A stretch of 64,000 nt of DNA, from positions 111,810 through 175,809 of the forward strand of contig JBLNCI010000016.1 in NCBI GenBank assembly GCA_050260515.1. The letters are read 5' to 3'. How positions within the stretch are numbered: the first letter of the stretch is position 1; each line of letters begins with the position of its first letter. Made by a program: the position numbers and the translations under genes. The stretch comes from DATJIG01 sp050260515 (GTDB taxonomy: Bacteria; Pseudomonadota; Alphaproteobacteria; SMXQ01). Below the pieces are notes generated by a model, which made no database searches, had not been told where the DNA came from, and saw only the letters and a program-made list of their open reading frames with translations. Of this stretch, positions 51,984 through 61,243 are shown piece after piece.

Positions 51984-53492
51984 ATGGCGGCCAAAAAGAA
52001 GTCAAAGACGGTGAACCGCAAGGACGGCGCGAGCGGCGGGGTGCTGGCGACGGCGCTCGACCGCTTCGATCGCGTCCGCGTCGCCGTGGTCGGCGACGTG
52101 ATGCTCGACCGCTACGCCTACGGCGACGTCGGCCGCATCTCGCCGGAAGCGCCGATCCCGGTGTTCCGCCGCCGTCGCACCGTCGCGATGCTCGGCGGCG
52201 CCGGCAACGTGCTGCGCAACGTCGGCGCCCTCGGCGGCAAGGCGACTGTCGTCGGCCTGATCGGGGCTGACGACGCGGCGCGCGAGATCAAGGCGCTGAT
52301 CGCGACCGAGCGCGGCGTCCGCTCGCGCCTCATCGCCGACCGGACGCATCCGACGACCGTCAAAACCCGGTTCGTCGCCGGCCACCAGCAGCTTCTCCGC
52401 TCCGACGACGAAACCGACGGCGCGCCGTCGGCGGCACTCGCGCGCACGCTCGCGAAGGCGGCGCGGACCGCCATCGCCGGCGCCGACGCGGTGATCCTGT
52501 CCGACTACGGCAAGGGCGTGGTCGGCGCCGGGGTCGCCGCCGCGACCATCGCCGCCGCGCGCAAGCGCGGCATTCCGGTGATCGTCGATCCCAAGGGCAA
52601 CGACTGGTCGCGGTATGCCGGTGCGTCGCTGGTGACGCCGAACCGTCACGAGCTCGAGGAGGTCGCCGGGCGCTCGCTCGCGGGCGATGACGAGATCGTC
52701 GCGGCGGCCCGCGCCTTGATCCGTCGCCACCGCCTCGACGCGGTGCTGGTGACGCGCAGCGCCGAAGGCATGACGGCGGTGACGGCGAAGGACGCGCACC
52801 ATCTTGCCGCCCAGGCGCGCGAGGTGTTCGACGTCTCCGGCGCCGGCGACACCGTGGTCGCGGCGATTGCCGTCGGCCTCGCCAGCGGTCTCACGCTCCG
52901 GGACGCGGCGCAAGTCGCCAACGCCGCGGCCGGCATCGTGGTCGGCAAGGTCGGCACTGCGGTCGCCTACCGGCCGGAGGTTTTCGCCGCGCTGCACGGC
53001 GCCGATCTCGCCGGGGCCGAGCGCAAGGTGGCGAGCATGGCCTCGGCCGTCGACCGGGTGGCGCTGTGGCGGCACCAGGGTCTCAAGATCGGCTTCACCA
53101 ACGGCTGCTTCGATCTCCTGCACCCCGGCCACCTGCATCTGCTCCGCCAGGCGCGTCAGGCCTGCGACCGCCTCGTCGTCGGGCTCAACACCGACGATAG
53201 CGTGCGGCGCTTGAAGGGACCGACGCGTCCGGTGCAGCCGGAGTCGGCGCGCGCCGCGGTGCTGAGCTCGCTCACCGACGTCGATCTCGTCGTGCCGTTC
53301 GGGGACGACACCCCGGTGAAGCTGATCCACGCGTTGAAGCCCGATGTGCTGGTGAAGGGCGCCGACTACACGGTGAAGACGGTGGTGGGCGCCTCGTTCG
53401 TCCAGAGCTACGGCGGCCGGGTGATGCTCGCGAAGCTCAAGCCCGGGCACTCGACGACGGCGACCGTCGCCCGGCTCAACCGGGGCGCGTAG
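51984..53492 (+). CDS. hldE: Bifunctional heptose 7-phosphate kinase / heptose 1-phosphate adenylyltransferase
   Basis: 502 residues. The N-terminal PfkB-type kinase has VVGDVMLDRYAYGDVGRISP, GGAGNVLRN and the DVSGAGDT signature (about 290). The C-terminal nucleotidyltransferase begins GFTNGCFDLLHPGHLHLL (about 371). It makes ADP-D-glycero-D-manno-heptose precursors for LPS core or, here, possibly for the GT9 enzymes of the locus. The first 20 residues are a Lys-rich extension. It is probably cotranscribed with fcl. Confidence 0.93.
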   Translation: MAAKKKSKTVNRKDGASGGVLATALDRFDRVRVAVVGDVMLDRYAYGDVGRISPEAPIPVFRRRRTVAMLGGAGNVLRNVGALGGKATVVGLIGADDAAREIKALIATERGVRSRLIADRTHPTTVKTRFVAGHQQLLRSDDETDGAPSAALARTLAKAARTAIAGADAVILSDYGKGVVGAGVAAATIAAARKRGIPVIVDPKGNDWSRYAGASLVTPNRHELEEVAGRSLAGDDEIVAAARALIRRHRLDAVLVTRSAEGMTAVTAKDAHHLAAQAREVFDVSGAGDTVVAAIAVGLASGLTLRDAAQVANAAAGIVVGKVGTAVAYRPEVFAALHGADLAGAERKVASMASAVDRVALWRHQGLKIGFTNGCFDLLHPGHLHLLRQARQACDRLVVGLNTDDSVRRLKGPTRPVQPESARAAVLSSLTDVDLVVPFGDDTPVKLIHALKPDVLVKGADYTVKTVVGASFVQSYGGRVMLAKLKPGHSTTATVARLNRGA

Positions 53493-53635
53493 GGGGCGGA
53501 TCGGCTCCGGGCCCGTCCGCAATGTCCGGGGGGCGAATAACCTATGTTCCACAAAGGTCCGCGGCCCGCTCACGATTCGGTGAGCCCGATGCCCGCTTAA
53601 CACCAGGTTAACCACCTCCGCGCAGCATCCGCCGC

Positions 53636-55399
53636 ATGGCGCTCATGTCGGCTCACAGCGGTTCCGGACGCTTCGTCACACTCCGGTGGTGCATCGTCGC
53701 AATCGGAATCTCGGCGTCCTTCTTGTTCGTGTCGCTGGTTGCGTACAACCGGTGGAACACCCATGAGCGCTACGTCAGCGAGGCCGTGGTGGAGACCGAG
53801 ACGGTCGCCCGCGCGCTCGCCGAGCACACCGAGCAGGTGGTCACGGCCACCGAGCTCCTGATGCGCCACGTCCAGCACAGCGTCGATCGGCGGCCTTCGC
53901 TGTACGATATCGACCGGCAGGCGATCCATCACCGGCTGAAGGACACCGTCGACGGCGCGGCGTTCATCAGCAACATGTCGATCCAGGACGCGAACGGCGT
54001 TCGCGTGGTGAGCTCCCAGGAGGAAACACCGGACAGCCGGTCGTTCGCCGACCGCGCCCACTTCATCGCCCAGCAGCGCGCGATCGATCACAGCCTCTAC
54101 ATCGGCGCGGCGATCGCGAACCGCGGCGACGGACAGATGCTGCTGCCGCTGAGCCTGAGACTCAACCGCGACGACGGCGCGTTCGCGGGCGTCGTCTATG
54201 CCGCGCTGCCGACGTCCTACTTCGAGCAGTTCTACGAGTCGATCGCGTCGGCCGAGTCCACCCGGGTTCACCTCCTGCTGGACGACGGCACCACCTTGGT
54301 GCGGTATCCGGACGTCCCGGACGGATCCGAGAACGTCCGTGACACGCCGTGGTACGGCGCGGCCCGCGCCCGGGGATTCTCCGGCGTGTTCATGGGGCCC
54401 GGAATCGTCGACGCCGACGAGCGGATCATCGCCTACCGCAAGGTGAAGAGCTTCCCGCTGGTGGTGACCGTCGGCGTCAGCCGCGATCTCGTTCTCGCGC
54501 GCTGGTGGAAGGAGACGACTGGCGCCGGTATCGTCGTGGCGATCTTCATCGGGTTCGTCGTCTCGTCGTGCGCTTGGCTGCTCAGGCTGGTGCGTCAACG
54601 CGAGGAATGGGCCGCGAAGCTGCGCGACGAGCAGGCGGTGGCGGCCGAGGCGCGCAACGTCGCGCTCAGGGCGAACGAGGCCAAATCGGCGTTCCTCGCC
54701 TTCATGAGCCACGAGATCCGCACGCCGATGAACGGCATCCTCGGCTTCGCACAGCTCCTCGACGCGACGGCGCTCGACGACAAGCAGCGTCAGTACGTCG
54801 GGATCATCCTCGATGCCGGTCAATCGTTGCTCGGCTTGGTCAACGACATCCTCGACCTGTCGAAAATCGAGGCGGGCAAGCTCGATCTGGAGACGATCGA
54901 CTTCAATCCGGCGGACGTCGTCGACAGCGCGCTCGCGATGGTGCGCCCGGCGGCGACGAGCAAGGGCCTGCGGGTGATCGTCGACGTCGATCGGTCGATC
55001 CCCGCGCGCCTGATCGGCGATCCGACGCGGCTGCGGCAGGTGATCCTGAACCTGCTGAGCAACGCCGTGAAATTCACCGAGAGCGGATCGGTGTCGGTCA
55101 TCGTCCGGCGGGACGTCGCGGACGACACCGTGCGGTTCGAGGTCATCGACACCGGCAAGGGGATCTCGGAAGAGGGACAGCAGGCGCTGTTCCGGGCGTT
55201 CTCCCAGGCCGAGCGGTCGACGGCGCGCCAGCATGGCGGCACCGGCCTCGGCCTCGCGATCTCGAAGCGCCTGGTCGAGGCCATGCACGGGACCATCGGC
55301 GTGACCAGCACCCTTGGCCGCGGCAGCACATTCTGGTTCACCGCGGAACTGCCCGAGGCATCCGTCGCGCCGCCGCGGGCGGCACGCGCGGCGGTCTAG
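53636..55399 (+). CDS. Membrane sensor histidine kinase with periplasmic Cache domain
   Basis: 587 residues. TM1 (about 15-37), a double-Cache-like periplasmic domain, TM2 (about 298-320), a short coiled coil, HisKA with phospho-accepting His359 (FMSHEIRTPMNG) and an HATPase domain with NLLSNAVKFTESG, DTGKGI and GGTGLGLAISKRLV. There is no receiver domain and no response-regulator gene beside it, so it is an orphan kinase. Cache domains usually bind small metabolites. It lies 143 bases after hldE and is probably separately expressed. Confidence 0.9.
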   Translation: MALMSAHSGSGRFVTLRWCIVAIGISASFLFVSLVAYNRWNTHERYVSEAVVETETVARALAEHTEQVVTATELLMRHVQHSVDRRPSLYDIDRQAIHHRLKDTVDGAAFISNMSIQDANGVRVVSSQEETPDSRSFADRAHFIAQQRAIDHSLYIGAAIANRGDGQMLLPLSLRLNRDDGAFAGVVYAALPTSYFEQFYESIASAESTRVHLLLDDGTTLVRYPDVPDGSENVRDTPWYGAARARGFSGVFMGPGIVDADERIIAYRKVKSFPLVVTVGVSRDLVLARWWKETTGAGIVVAIFIGFVVSSCAWLLRLVRQREEWAAKLRDEQAVAAEARNVALRANEAKSAFLAFMSHEIRTPMNGILGFAQLLDATALDDKQRQYVGIILDAGQSLLGLVNDILDLSKIEAGKLDLETIDFNPADVVDSALAMVRPAATSKGLRVIVDVDRSIPARLIGDPTRLRQVILNLLSNAVKFTESGSVSVIVRRDVADDTVRFEVIDTGKGISEEGQQALFRAFSQAERSTARQHGGTGLGLAISKRLVEAMHGTIGVTSTLGRGSTFWFTAELPEASVAPPRAARAAV

Positions 55400-55636
55400 G
55401 GCCACATATCGCGCCGGCGTGCGCCGCGCGTCCGTTCGCCCTTTGTTCCACTCATAAATCGGGGGCGTTGTCCGTCCCCGCGCACCCGACCCGGCGGCCC
55501 GTCGCAACGGGCGGACCGGTGCGATCGGCCGAACTCTGGCGTCGATGACGGCGGGGGCAAGCCGACGGGGGCCGCTCGCCTTGCTGCGGATCGCCGCCCC
55601 GCTTACATTCCGCGCCTCGCCGCACCAGGAGTTCCC

Positions 55637-56644
55637 ATGCCTGCCGATCAGAAGACCGCCGAACAGGACTTCCTCTGGCTCACCGAGGCCGACGTGGTGT
55701 CGCTGATCAACCTGTCGGGGGTCATCGCCGCGCTGGAGCGGGCGCTCAGGCTCGAGCACGAGGGCAAGGCGCGCAACATGTACAAGGCTCAGACGGTGTG
55801 GGCGACGGGCTCGACCAACGTCACCGGCGCCCAGTTCACCGGCGACGGCTTCTCCGGCGCCAAGGTGTGGACCAACGTCGGCGGCTCGTCGGAGCCGCTC
55901 ACCATCCTCCACGGCGCGGACGACGGAAAGGTGCGGGCGATCATCGAATCGATCGCGCTCGGCACCATGCGCACCGCGGCGCTCGCCGGCGTGGCGACCA
56001 AGTGGCTCGCCGCCGAAGGCGCCGACGAGATGGCGCTGGTCGGCAGCGGCAAGCAGTCGATCACCCAGGTCGCGGCGGTCAACGCCGTGCGGCCGTTGAA
56101 GCGACTCCGCGTCTGGAGTCCGCGCGCCGAGAACCGCGCCAAGTTCGTCGCGCTCGCGCGCTCGCGCTTCACGTTCGAGGTCGTCGATTCGCCGACGCTC
56201 GAGGCCTGCGTCGACGGCGCGCCGATCGTCTCGACGGTGACGCGCGCCAAGGACCCGTTCCTGTTCCTCAAGCACCTCGCGCCCGGCGCGCATCTCAACG
56301 CCGTCGGCGCGATCATCCCGGAGTTCGCCGAGATCGACCGCGAGGTGGTGGCGGCGGCCGATCGCATCGTCGTCGACAACCTCGAGCAGGTGCGGGAGAA
56401 CTCGCGCGAGCTCAAGTCGCACCTCGGCGATGCCGACAAGGCGTGGAGCGCGGTGCTGCCGCTGTCGGCGGTCGTCGCCGAAGGCAAGGGGCGTCCCGCC
56501 GGCGCGAAGCTCACGCTGTTCAAGTTCATGGGCGTGGGCCTCGGCGACCTCGCCGCCGGCATCGAGATCTACCGTCGCGCGCTGGCGCAGGGAAAGGGCC
56601 GCAAGATGCCGCACGCGGTCCGCTTCCCGGTCGACCTCTCCTGA
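55637..56644 (+). CDS. Ornithine cyclodeaminase / mu-crystallin family protein
   Basis: 335 residues. It starts FLWLTEADVVSLINLSGVIA and has a Rossmann loop LVGSGKQSITQ and a central GTMRTAALAGVATK. It is more divergent from biochemically studied ornithine cyclodeaminases than the homologue at 2510-3562. Substrate could be an amino acid or imine. CACCAGGAG lies just upstream of the ATG. It is followed after 22 bases by the EpmC-like gene. Confidence 0.85.
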   Translation: MPADQKTAEQDFLWLTEADVVSLINLSGVIAALERALRLEHEGKARNMYKAQTVWATGSTNVTGAQFTGDGFSGAKVWTNVGGSSEPLTILHGADDGKVRAIIESIALGTMRTAALAGVATKWLAAEGADEMALVGSGKQSITQVAAVNAVRPLKRLRVWSPRAENRAKFVALARSRFTFEVVDSPTLEACVDGAPIVSTVTRAKDPFLFLKHLAPGAHLNAVGAIIPEFAEIDREVVAAADRIVVDNLEQVRENSRELKSHLGDADKAWSAVLPLSAVVAEGKGRPAGAKLTLFKFMGVGLGDLAAGIEIYRRALAQGKGRKMPHAVRFPVDLS

Positions 56645-56666
56645 TCGAGCCTGGCGACCGGCGCCG

Positions 56667-57347
56667 ATGGTGCAACTCACGCCGCTGTCGCCCGTGGAGC
56701 TCGCGCGCGCGCTCGACGTCTTCGCCGCGGGCCTCGACGGCGACGCGCTCGCCGCGGCCGCGTTCGCGACCATCCGCGCGAGCCGGGTCGCGTCGGCCGA
56801 CGAGCGGACGCTGCTCGCGGCCGTCGCCGATCTCGCGCACCGCTTCGGAATCCCGACCATCGACGAGGAGCCGGCCCGTGCCTTCAGTTGGGACGGCCGT
56901 GCGCTCCGCATCCGCTCCGAGGCCTGCGTGCTGTTCCACGAGATCGCGCACTGGCAGCTCGCGCCGGCCGCCCGTCGCGGGCTGCCCGACTTCGGCCTGG
57001 GCGCCGGGCCCGAGACCGGGCGCAAGTCGGAGGCGGACGCCGCGCGGGCGATCGACGAGCCGGCGCGGATCGACGAAGAGTGCGCCGCGTCCATCCTCGG
57101 CATCCTGTGGGAGGCGGCGTGCGGCGGTCCGGCGATCGACGCGTTCCTCGAGCAGAACTGGCTCGAGCGCTTCGATTCCACGGGCACCCACCGGCTGTTC
57201 GCGGCCACCGTCCGCGCGCTCCACGCCCGCGGGCTGATCGACGGCGCCGGCCGGCCGTTCCCGCCGCCGGCGGCCGGGGACGCCGCCGCCCCGGAGCTCA
57301 CGGCGGCGTGTTCGCGAGGCGCGGCGGGGCTATGGACAACCCCCTGA
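56667..57347 (+). CDS. HExxH protein resembling EpmC (elongation factor P hydroxylase)
   Basis: 226 residues, soluble. VLFHEIAHWQLAPAARRGLP followed by DFGLG recalls the core of EpmC/YfcM (LHEIxHWxxAGxxRRxxxDFGYW). A later acidic run, DEECAASILGILWEA, could complete the metal site. Typical EpmC proteins are about 180 residues; here the N-terminal 80 residues are different and Ala-rich. No epmA, epmB or efp gene is in the window. The match is from memory of the motif, so a general HExxH metalloprotein is the fallback call. Confidence 0.55.
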   Translation: MVQLTPLSPVELARALDVFAAGLDGDALAAAAFATIRASRVASADERTLLAAVADLAHRFGIPTIDEEPARAFSWDGRALRIRSEACVLFHEIAHWQLAPAARRGLPDFGLGAGPETGRKSEADAARAIDEPARIDEECAASILGILWEAACGGPAIDAFLEQNWLERFDSTGTHRLFAATVRALHARGLIDGAGRPFPPPAAGDAAAPELTAACSRGAAGLWTTP

Positions 57348-57390
57348 ATTTCCCTTTAGGTACACGGCAGTAGCCACACGGGAGGGGCGG

Positions 57391-58398
57391 GTGGAGCACA
57401 CCTCGCGGCACGACATCGCGGCCTGGATACTCGCCGGTCTCGCTCTGCTGGCGGTGCTGCGCCTCGGGCTGCTCGCGGCGTTGCTCTCGGGCCTCCTCGT
57501 CTACCAGCTCGTCCACGTCTTCGCCGACCGGCTCGTCCGCCTCGGGCTGACCCACGGCGCCGGTCGTATCGCCGCGGTCATCGTCGTCTCGTTCGTCACC
57601 GTCGCGCTGCTGTCGGTCGCGACGCTGAGGCTGTTCAACCTGCTCACCGGCAGCCCCGAGGACCTCGCGGCGCTGATGCAGAAAATGGCCGAGGCCATCG
57701 AGACGGCGAGTCAGCACTACCCCGCGTGGGCGCGCGACTATCTTCCCGCCACCGCCGACGAGCTCGAGGCGCAGGCGTCGTCCGCGCTGCGGGCGCATGC
57801 GAGCGAGCTGCGCACCGCCGGCGAGGTGTTCGCCCGGTCGCTCGGCTACGTTTTCCTCGGCATGATCATCGGCGGGCTCGCGGCCCTGACCGAGGCCCAC
57901 GACGACACCGACCTAAGGCCGCTGTCGCGCGCGCTGCGCGACCGCGCGGCCTACCTCGGCCAGGCGTTCCGGCGCGTGGTGTTCGCGCAGATCCGCATCT
58001 CGGCGCTCAACACGGCGCTCACCAGCATCTACCTGGTGTTCATCCTGCCGGCCGCCGGCATCGACTTGCCGTTCGTCAAGACGATGATCGCGGTGACGTT
58101 CTTCGCCGGGCTGCTGCCGATCATCGGCAACCTGATCTCCAACACGGTCATCGTCGTCGTCAGCCTGAGCGTGTCGCTCTATGCGGCGCTCGGCTCGCTC
58201 GCGTTCCTGATCTTCATCCACAAGCTCGAGTACTTCGTGAACGCGCGCATCATCGGCGGCCAGATCTTCGCCCGCGCGTGGGAGATCCTGCTCGCCATGC
58301 TGGTGATGGAGTCGATCTTCGGCATCCCGGGCGTGATCGCCGCGCCGATCTACTACGCCTATCTCAAGCGCGAGCTGGCGGCGCGCAAGCTGATCTAG
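57391..58398 (+). CDS. AI-2E family (PerM/TqsA-type) membrane permease
   Basis: 335 residues. N-terminal hydrophobic pairs (about 10-35, 60-80) are followed by a soluble helical stretch, then a cluster of helices including TFFAGLLPIIGNLISNTVIV and IFGIPGVIAAPIYYAYLKRE, both characteristic of the UPF0118/AI-2E transporter family. The exported substrate is unknown. The start is a GTG at 57391, with GGGAGGGG upstream. Confidence 0.85.
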   Translation: MEHTSRHDIAAWILAGLALLAVLRLGLLAALLSGLLVYQLVHVFADRLVRLGLTHGAGRIAAVIVVSFVTVALLSVATLRLFNLLTGSPEDLAALMQKMAEAIETASQHYPAWARDYLPATADELEAQASSALRAHASELRTAGEVFARSLGYVFLGMIIGGLAALTEAHDDTDLRPLSRALRDRAAYLGQAFRRVVFAQIRISALNTALTSIYLVFILPAAGIDLPFVKTMIAVTFFAGLLPIIGNLISNTVIVVVSLSVSLYAALGSLAFLIFIHKLEYFVNARIIGGQIFARAWEILLAMLVMESIFGIPGVIAAPIYYAYLKRELAARKLI

Positions 58399-58416
58399 CG
58401 CCGCCCGAAGGCCTCC

Positions 58417-58839
58417 CTACGCCCGCTGGCGCTTGAGGAGATCGCGGATCTCCTCGAGCAGGACCTCGCTCTTGGTCGGCGGCGCCGGAGGCGGAGGCGC
58501 GCTCTCGGCCTTTCTCCACAACCGGTTCACCTGCTTGACGAGCAGGAACACCGCGAACGACACGATCAGGAAGTTGATCACGGCGTTGAGGAAGACGCCG
58601 ACGTTGATCGTCGCGGCGCCCGCCTGCTGCGCCGCGGCGAGCGACGGGTGATGCTGCCCGGACAGATCGATGAAGATGCTGGAGAAGTCGACGCCGCCGG
58701 TGAGCAGGCCGATCGGCGGCATCAAAATGTCCTTCACGAACGAGTTGACGATCGACGTGAACGCCGCGCCGATGACGATGCCGACCGCGAGGTCGACGAC
58801 GTTGCCGCGGGCGATGAACTCGCGAAATTCCTTGATCAT
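58417..58839 (-). CDS. mscL: Large-conductance mechanosensitive channel
   Basis: 140 residues, the normal length. MIKEFREFIARGNVVDLAVG is the conserved N-terminal helix and TM1, FVKDILMPPIGLL follows, and TM2 is VINFLIVSFAVFLLVKQVNR. The C-terminal bundle is EEIRDLLKRQ. It opens under membrane tension to release solutes in osmotic downshock. Convergent with the permease gene. Confidence 0.95.
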   Translation of the reverse strand: MIKEFREFIARGNVVDLAVGIVIGAAFTSIVNSFVKDILMPPIGLLTGGVDFSSIFIDLSGQHHPSLAAAQQAGAATINVGVFLNAVINFLIVSFAVFLLVKQVNRLWRKAESAPPPPAPPTKSEVLLEEIRDLLKRQRA

Positions 58840-59117
58840 GGCGATTCTCTTCTTGTCTGTTCTTCTTGTCTGTGGCGCCCCGGGTGGTGACGTCGCCGTG
58901 ACCTTCCGGTGTCACAAGTCTATCCCACACTGACGGTGCGGCACGAATCCGCCAATTTCCGCGCCGATGCCCGGCATTCGGGCAAGTGACATGTGCGGCG
59001 CGCACGAATCAAAAACGGGCCGGAATTTGACCGTTGCGGCAGGTCGCGGCGCTGCCTAGACGTAGGTGCAACGGAACCGCACATGCATACTCACAACGCC
59101 GGCCGAGGTTCGCGATA

Positions 59118-61082
59118 ATGTGGGGCCGCAAAAACCAAGTACCCGATTTCAGCGCCGATATTGACGTCCCGCCCGACCAGTCCCGCCCGCAGACGCTCAC
59201 CGACGACCACGCCTATCGCCGCCTGATCGACGGCATCCGCGAGGTCGGCATCGTGATGCTCGACCGCTCGGGGAACGTCGCCGGCTGGAACCGCGGCGCA
59301 TCGGCCATCACCGGCTACTCCCCGGCGGACATCGTCGGCCAGCCGATCGCCCGCATCTATCCCGCCGAAGCGGTGGCCGCTCAGTGGCCCGAGCAGGAGC
59401 TGACGTTCGCGCGCCGCGACGGCCATTTCGAGGACGACGGCTGGCGCGTGCGCAAGGACGGCTCCCGGTTCTGGGCCAACGTCCTGGTGACGCCCCTCTA
59501 CGACGACGACCAGCAGTTCATCGGCTTCTCCCAGATCTTCCGCGACCTCACCCAGCGGCGCGAGCAGGAGACGCTGCTGCGCGAGAGCGAGGAGCGGTTC
59601 CGTCTGCTCGTCGACGGCGTCAAGGATTACGCGATCTACATGCTCGATCCGGTCGGCAACATCGTGAGCTGGAACGCAGGCGCGGAACGGATCAAGGGCT
59701 ACAGGGCCGACGAGGTCATCGGCCGCCACTTCTCCACCTTCTATCCCCCGGCCGCGATCGCCGCCGGCTGGCCGCGTCACGAGCTGGCGGTCGCGCGCGA
59801 GCGCGGCCGCTTCGAGGACGAGGGCTGGCGCGTGCGTAAGGACGGCACGATGTTCTGGGCCGACGTCGTGATCACCGCGATCTTCGACCGGTCGAACGTG
59901 CTGCGCGGGTTCGCCAAGATCACGCGCGACCTCACCGAGAAACGCCGTCTGCAGCAGCTCGAGGAGAGCGAGCGGCGCATGACGGAGTTCCTCGCTCTGC
60001 TCGCCCACGAGCTGCGCAATCCGCTGGCGCCGATCTCCAACGCCGTGCGCCTGATGACGGCCGAGAGCTCGCGCGAGAAGATCCAGTGGTGCCGCGGCAT
60101 GATCGAGCGGCAGTCGAGCCATCTCGCGCGCCTCGTCGACGACCTCCTCGACGTGAGCCGCGTCACCAGCGGCAAGATCGTCCTGCAGAACGACACCGTC
60201 GACATGCGCGAGGTGGTCGAGCGCGCCGTCGAGGCGGCGCGGCCGATGTCGGACGAGCGGCGCCATACGCTCACCGTGGATCTTCCCGATGAGCCGGTGT
60301 GCGTGACCGGCGATTCGGTGCGGCTGATCCAGTCGGTCGTCAACCTGCTCAACAATGCCGTCAAGTACACGCCGAGCGGCGGCCGGATCGCGTGCCGTCT
60401 CTACCGCGAGGAGACGAGCGCCGTCCTCACGGTCAAGGACAACGGCATCGGGATCGCGTCGGAGGCGCTGCCGCGGATCTTCGAGCTGTTCGTGCAGGGC
60501 GATCAGTCGCTCGAACGGACGCACGGCGGCCTCGGCGTCGGCCTGAGCCTCGTCGACAAGCTCGTGAAGCTGCACGGCGGTTTCGTGTACGCGAAGAGCG
60601 ACGGTCCCGGCCGCGGCTCCGAGTTCGCCATCTCACTGCCGCTCGCGGGCGCGGTCGAGGCGCAGGCGCGCAAGACGGCGCCCGCCCCGGAGCCCGCCGC
60701 GGCGGGCGGCCGGCGCGTGCTCATCGTCGACGACAACGTCGACGCGGCGCAGAGCCTCGCGCTCATCCTCGAGGATTGGCGGCACACCGTCGAATACTGC
60801 TACGACTCGACCAAGGCGCTCGATGTCGCCCGCGAGTTCCGCCCCGACGTCGTCCTGCTCGACATCGGCATGCCGAACCTCAACGGCTTCGACCTCGCGC
60901 GCCGGTTCCGCGACACGCCCGAGCTCCGCGACGCGCATCTCGTCGCCGTCACCGGTTACGGAACGCCGATGCATCTTGACGCCGGTAAGGACGCCGGCTT
61001 CGAGCATCACCTCGTCAAGCCGGTCGATCTCGCAAAGCTCGAGGAGATTCTCGCGTCGTGCGAATCGCGCGGCGACGCGTGA
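59118..61082 (+). CDS. Cytoplasmic hybrid histidine kinase: PAS-PAS-HisKA-HATPase-REC
   Basis: 654 residues, no membrane segments. Two PAS domains with PAC tails (about 35-160 and 165-285; each has a GWRVRKDG motif) suggest ligand, redox or light sensing. HisKA has His297 (LLAHELRNPLAP), the ATPase has NLLNNAVKYTPSGG, DNGIGI and GGLGVGLSLV, and a C-terminal receiver has Asp582 (VVLLDIGMPN). It has no nearby output regulator or phosphotransfer protein. The ATG at 59118 is preferred over the open frame from 59034, whose sequence is low-complexity Arg. Confidence 0.9.
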   Translation: MWGRKNQVPDFSADIDVPPDQSRPQTLTDDHAYRRLIDGIREVGIVMLDRSGNVAGWNRGASAITGYSPADIVGQPIARIYPAEAVAAQWPEQELTFARRDGHFEDDGWRVRKDGSRFWANVLVTPLYDDDQQFIGFSQIFRDLTQRREQETLLRESEERFRLLVDGVKDYAIYMLDPVGNIVSWNAGAERIKGYRADEVIGRHFSTFYPPAAIAAGWPRHELAVARERGRFEDEGWRVRKDGTMFWADVVITAIFDRSNVLRGFAKITRDLTEKRRLQQLEESERRMTEFLALLAHELRNPLAPISNAVRLMTAESSREKIQWCRGMIERQSSHLARLVDDLLDVSRVTSGKIVLQNDTVDMREVVERAVEAARPMSDERRHTLTVDLPDEPVCVTGDSVRLIQSVVNLLNNAVKYTPSGGRIACRLYREETSAVLTVKDNGIGIASEALPRIFELFVQGDQSLERTHGGLGVGLSLVDKLVKLHGGFVYAKSDGPGRGSEFAISLPLAGAVEAQARKTAPAPEPAAAGGRRVLIVDDNVDAAQSLALILEDWRHTVEYCYDSTKALDVAREFRPDVVLLDIGMPNLNGFDLARRFRDTPELRDAHLVAVTGYGTPMHLDAGKDAGFEHHLVKPVDLAKLEEILASCESRGDA

Positions 61083-61243
61083 CTCGCGGCGTCGCACCGC
61101 GTGTCGGTTTCCGCGTTATCGTGAAGCTTCGGTGGATAAGCCGGAGTCCCGGGTAAAGTTTTTGCGATACCCCAGCGATTCGATTGACGTGCCATGCCTA
61201 CCGTTGTTCAAATCCGCCGCCCTCATACTCGGATACGCCGCAC

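Noticed and set aside
53597..57301. A 1234-codon open frame on the minus strand through the histidine kinase and cyclodeaminase genes
   Set aside because: It is antisense to three clearly recognised genes, is rich in Arg, Asp and His as expected from GC-rich antisense codons, and shows no domain.
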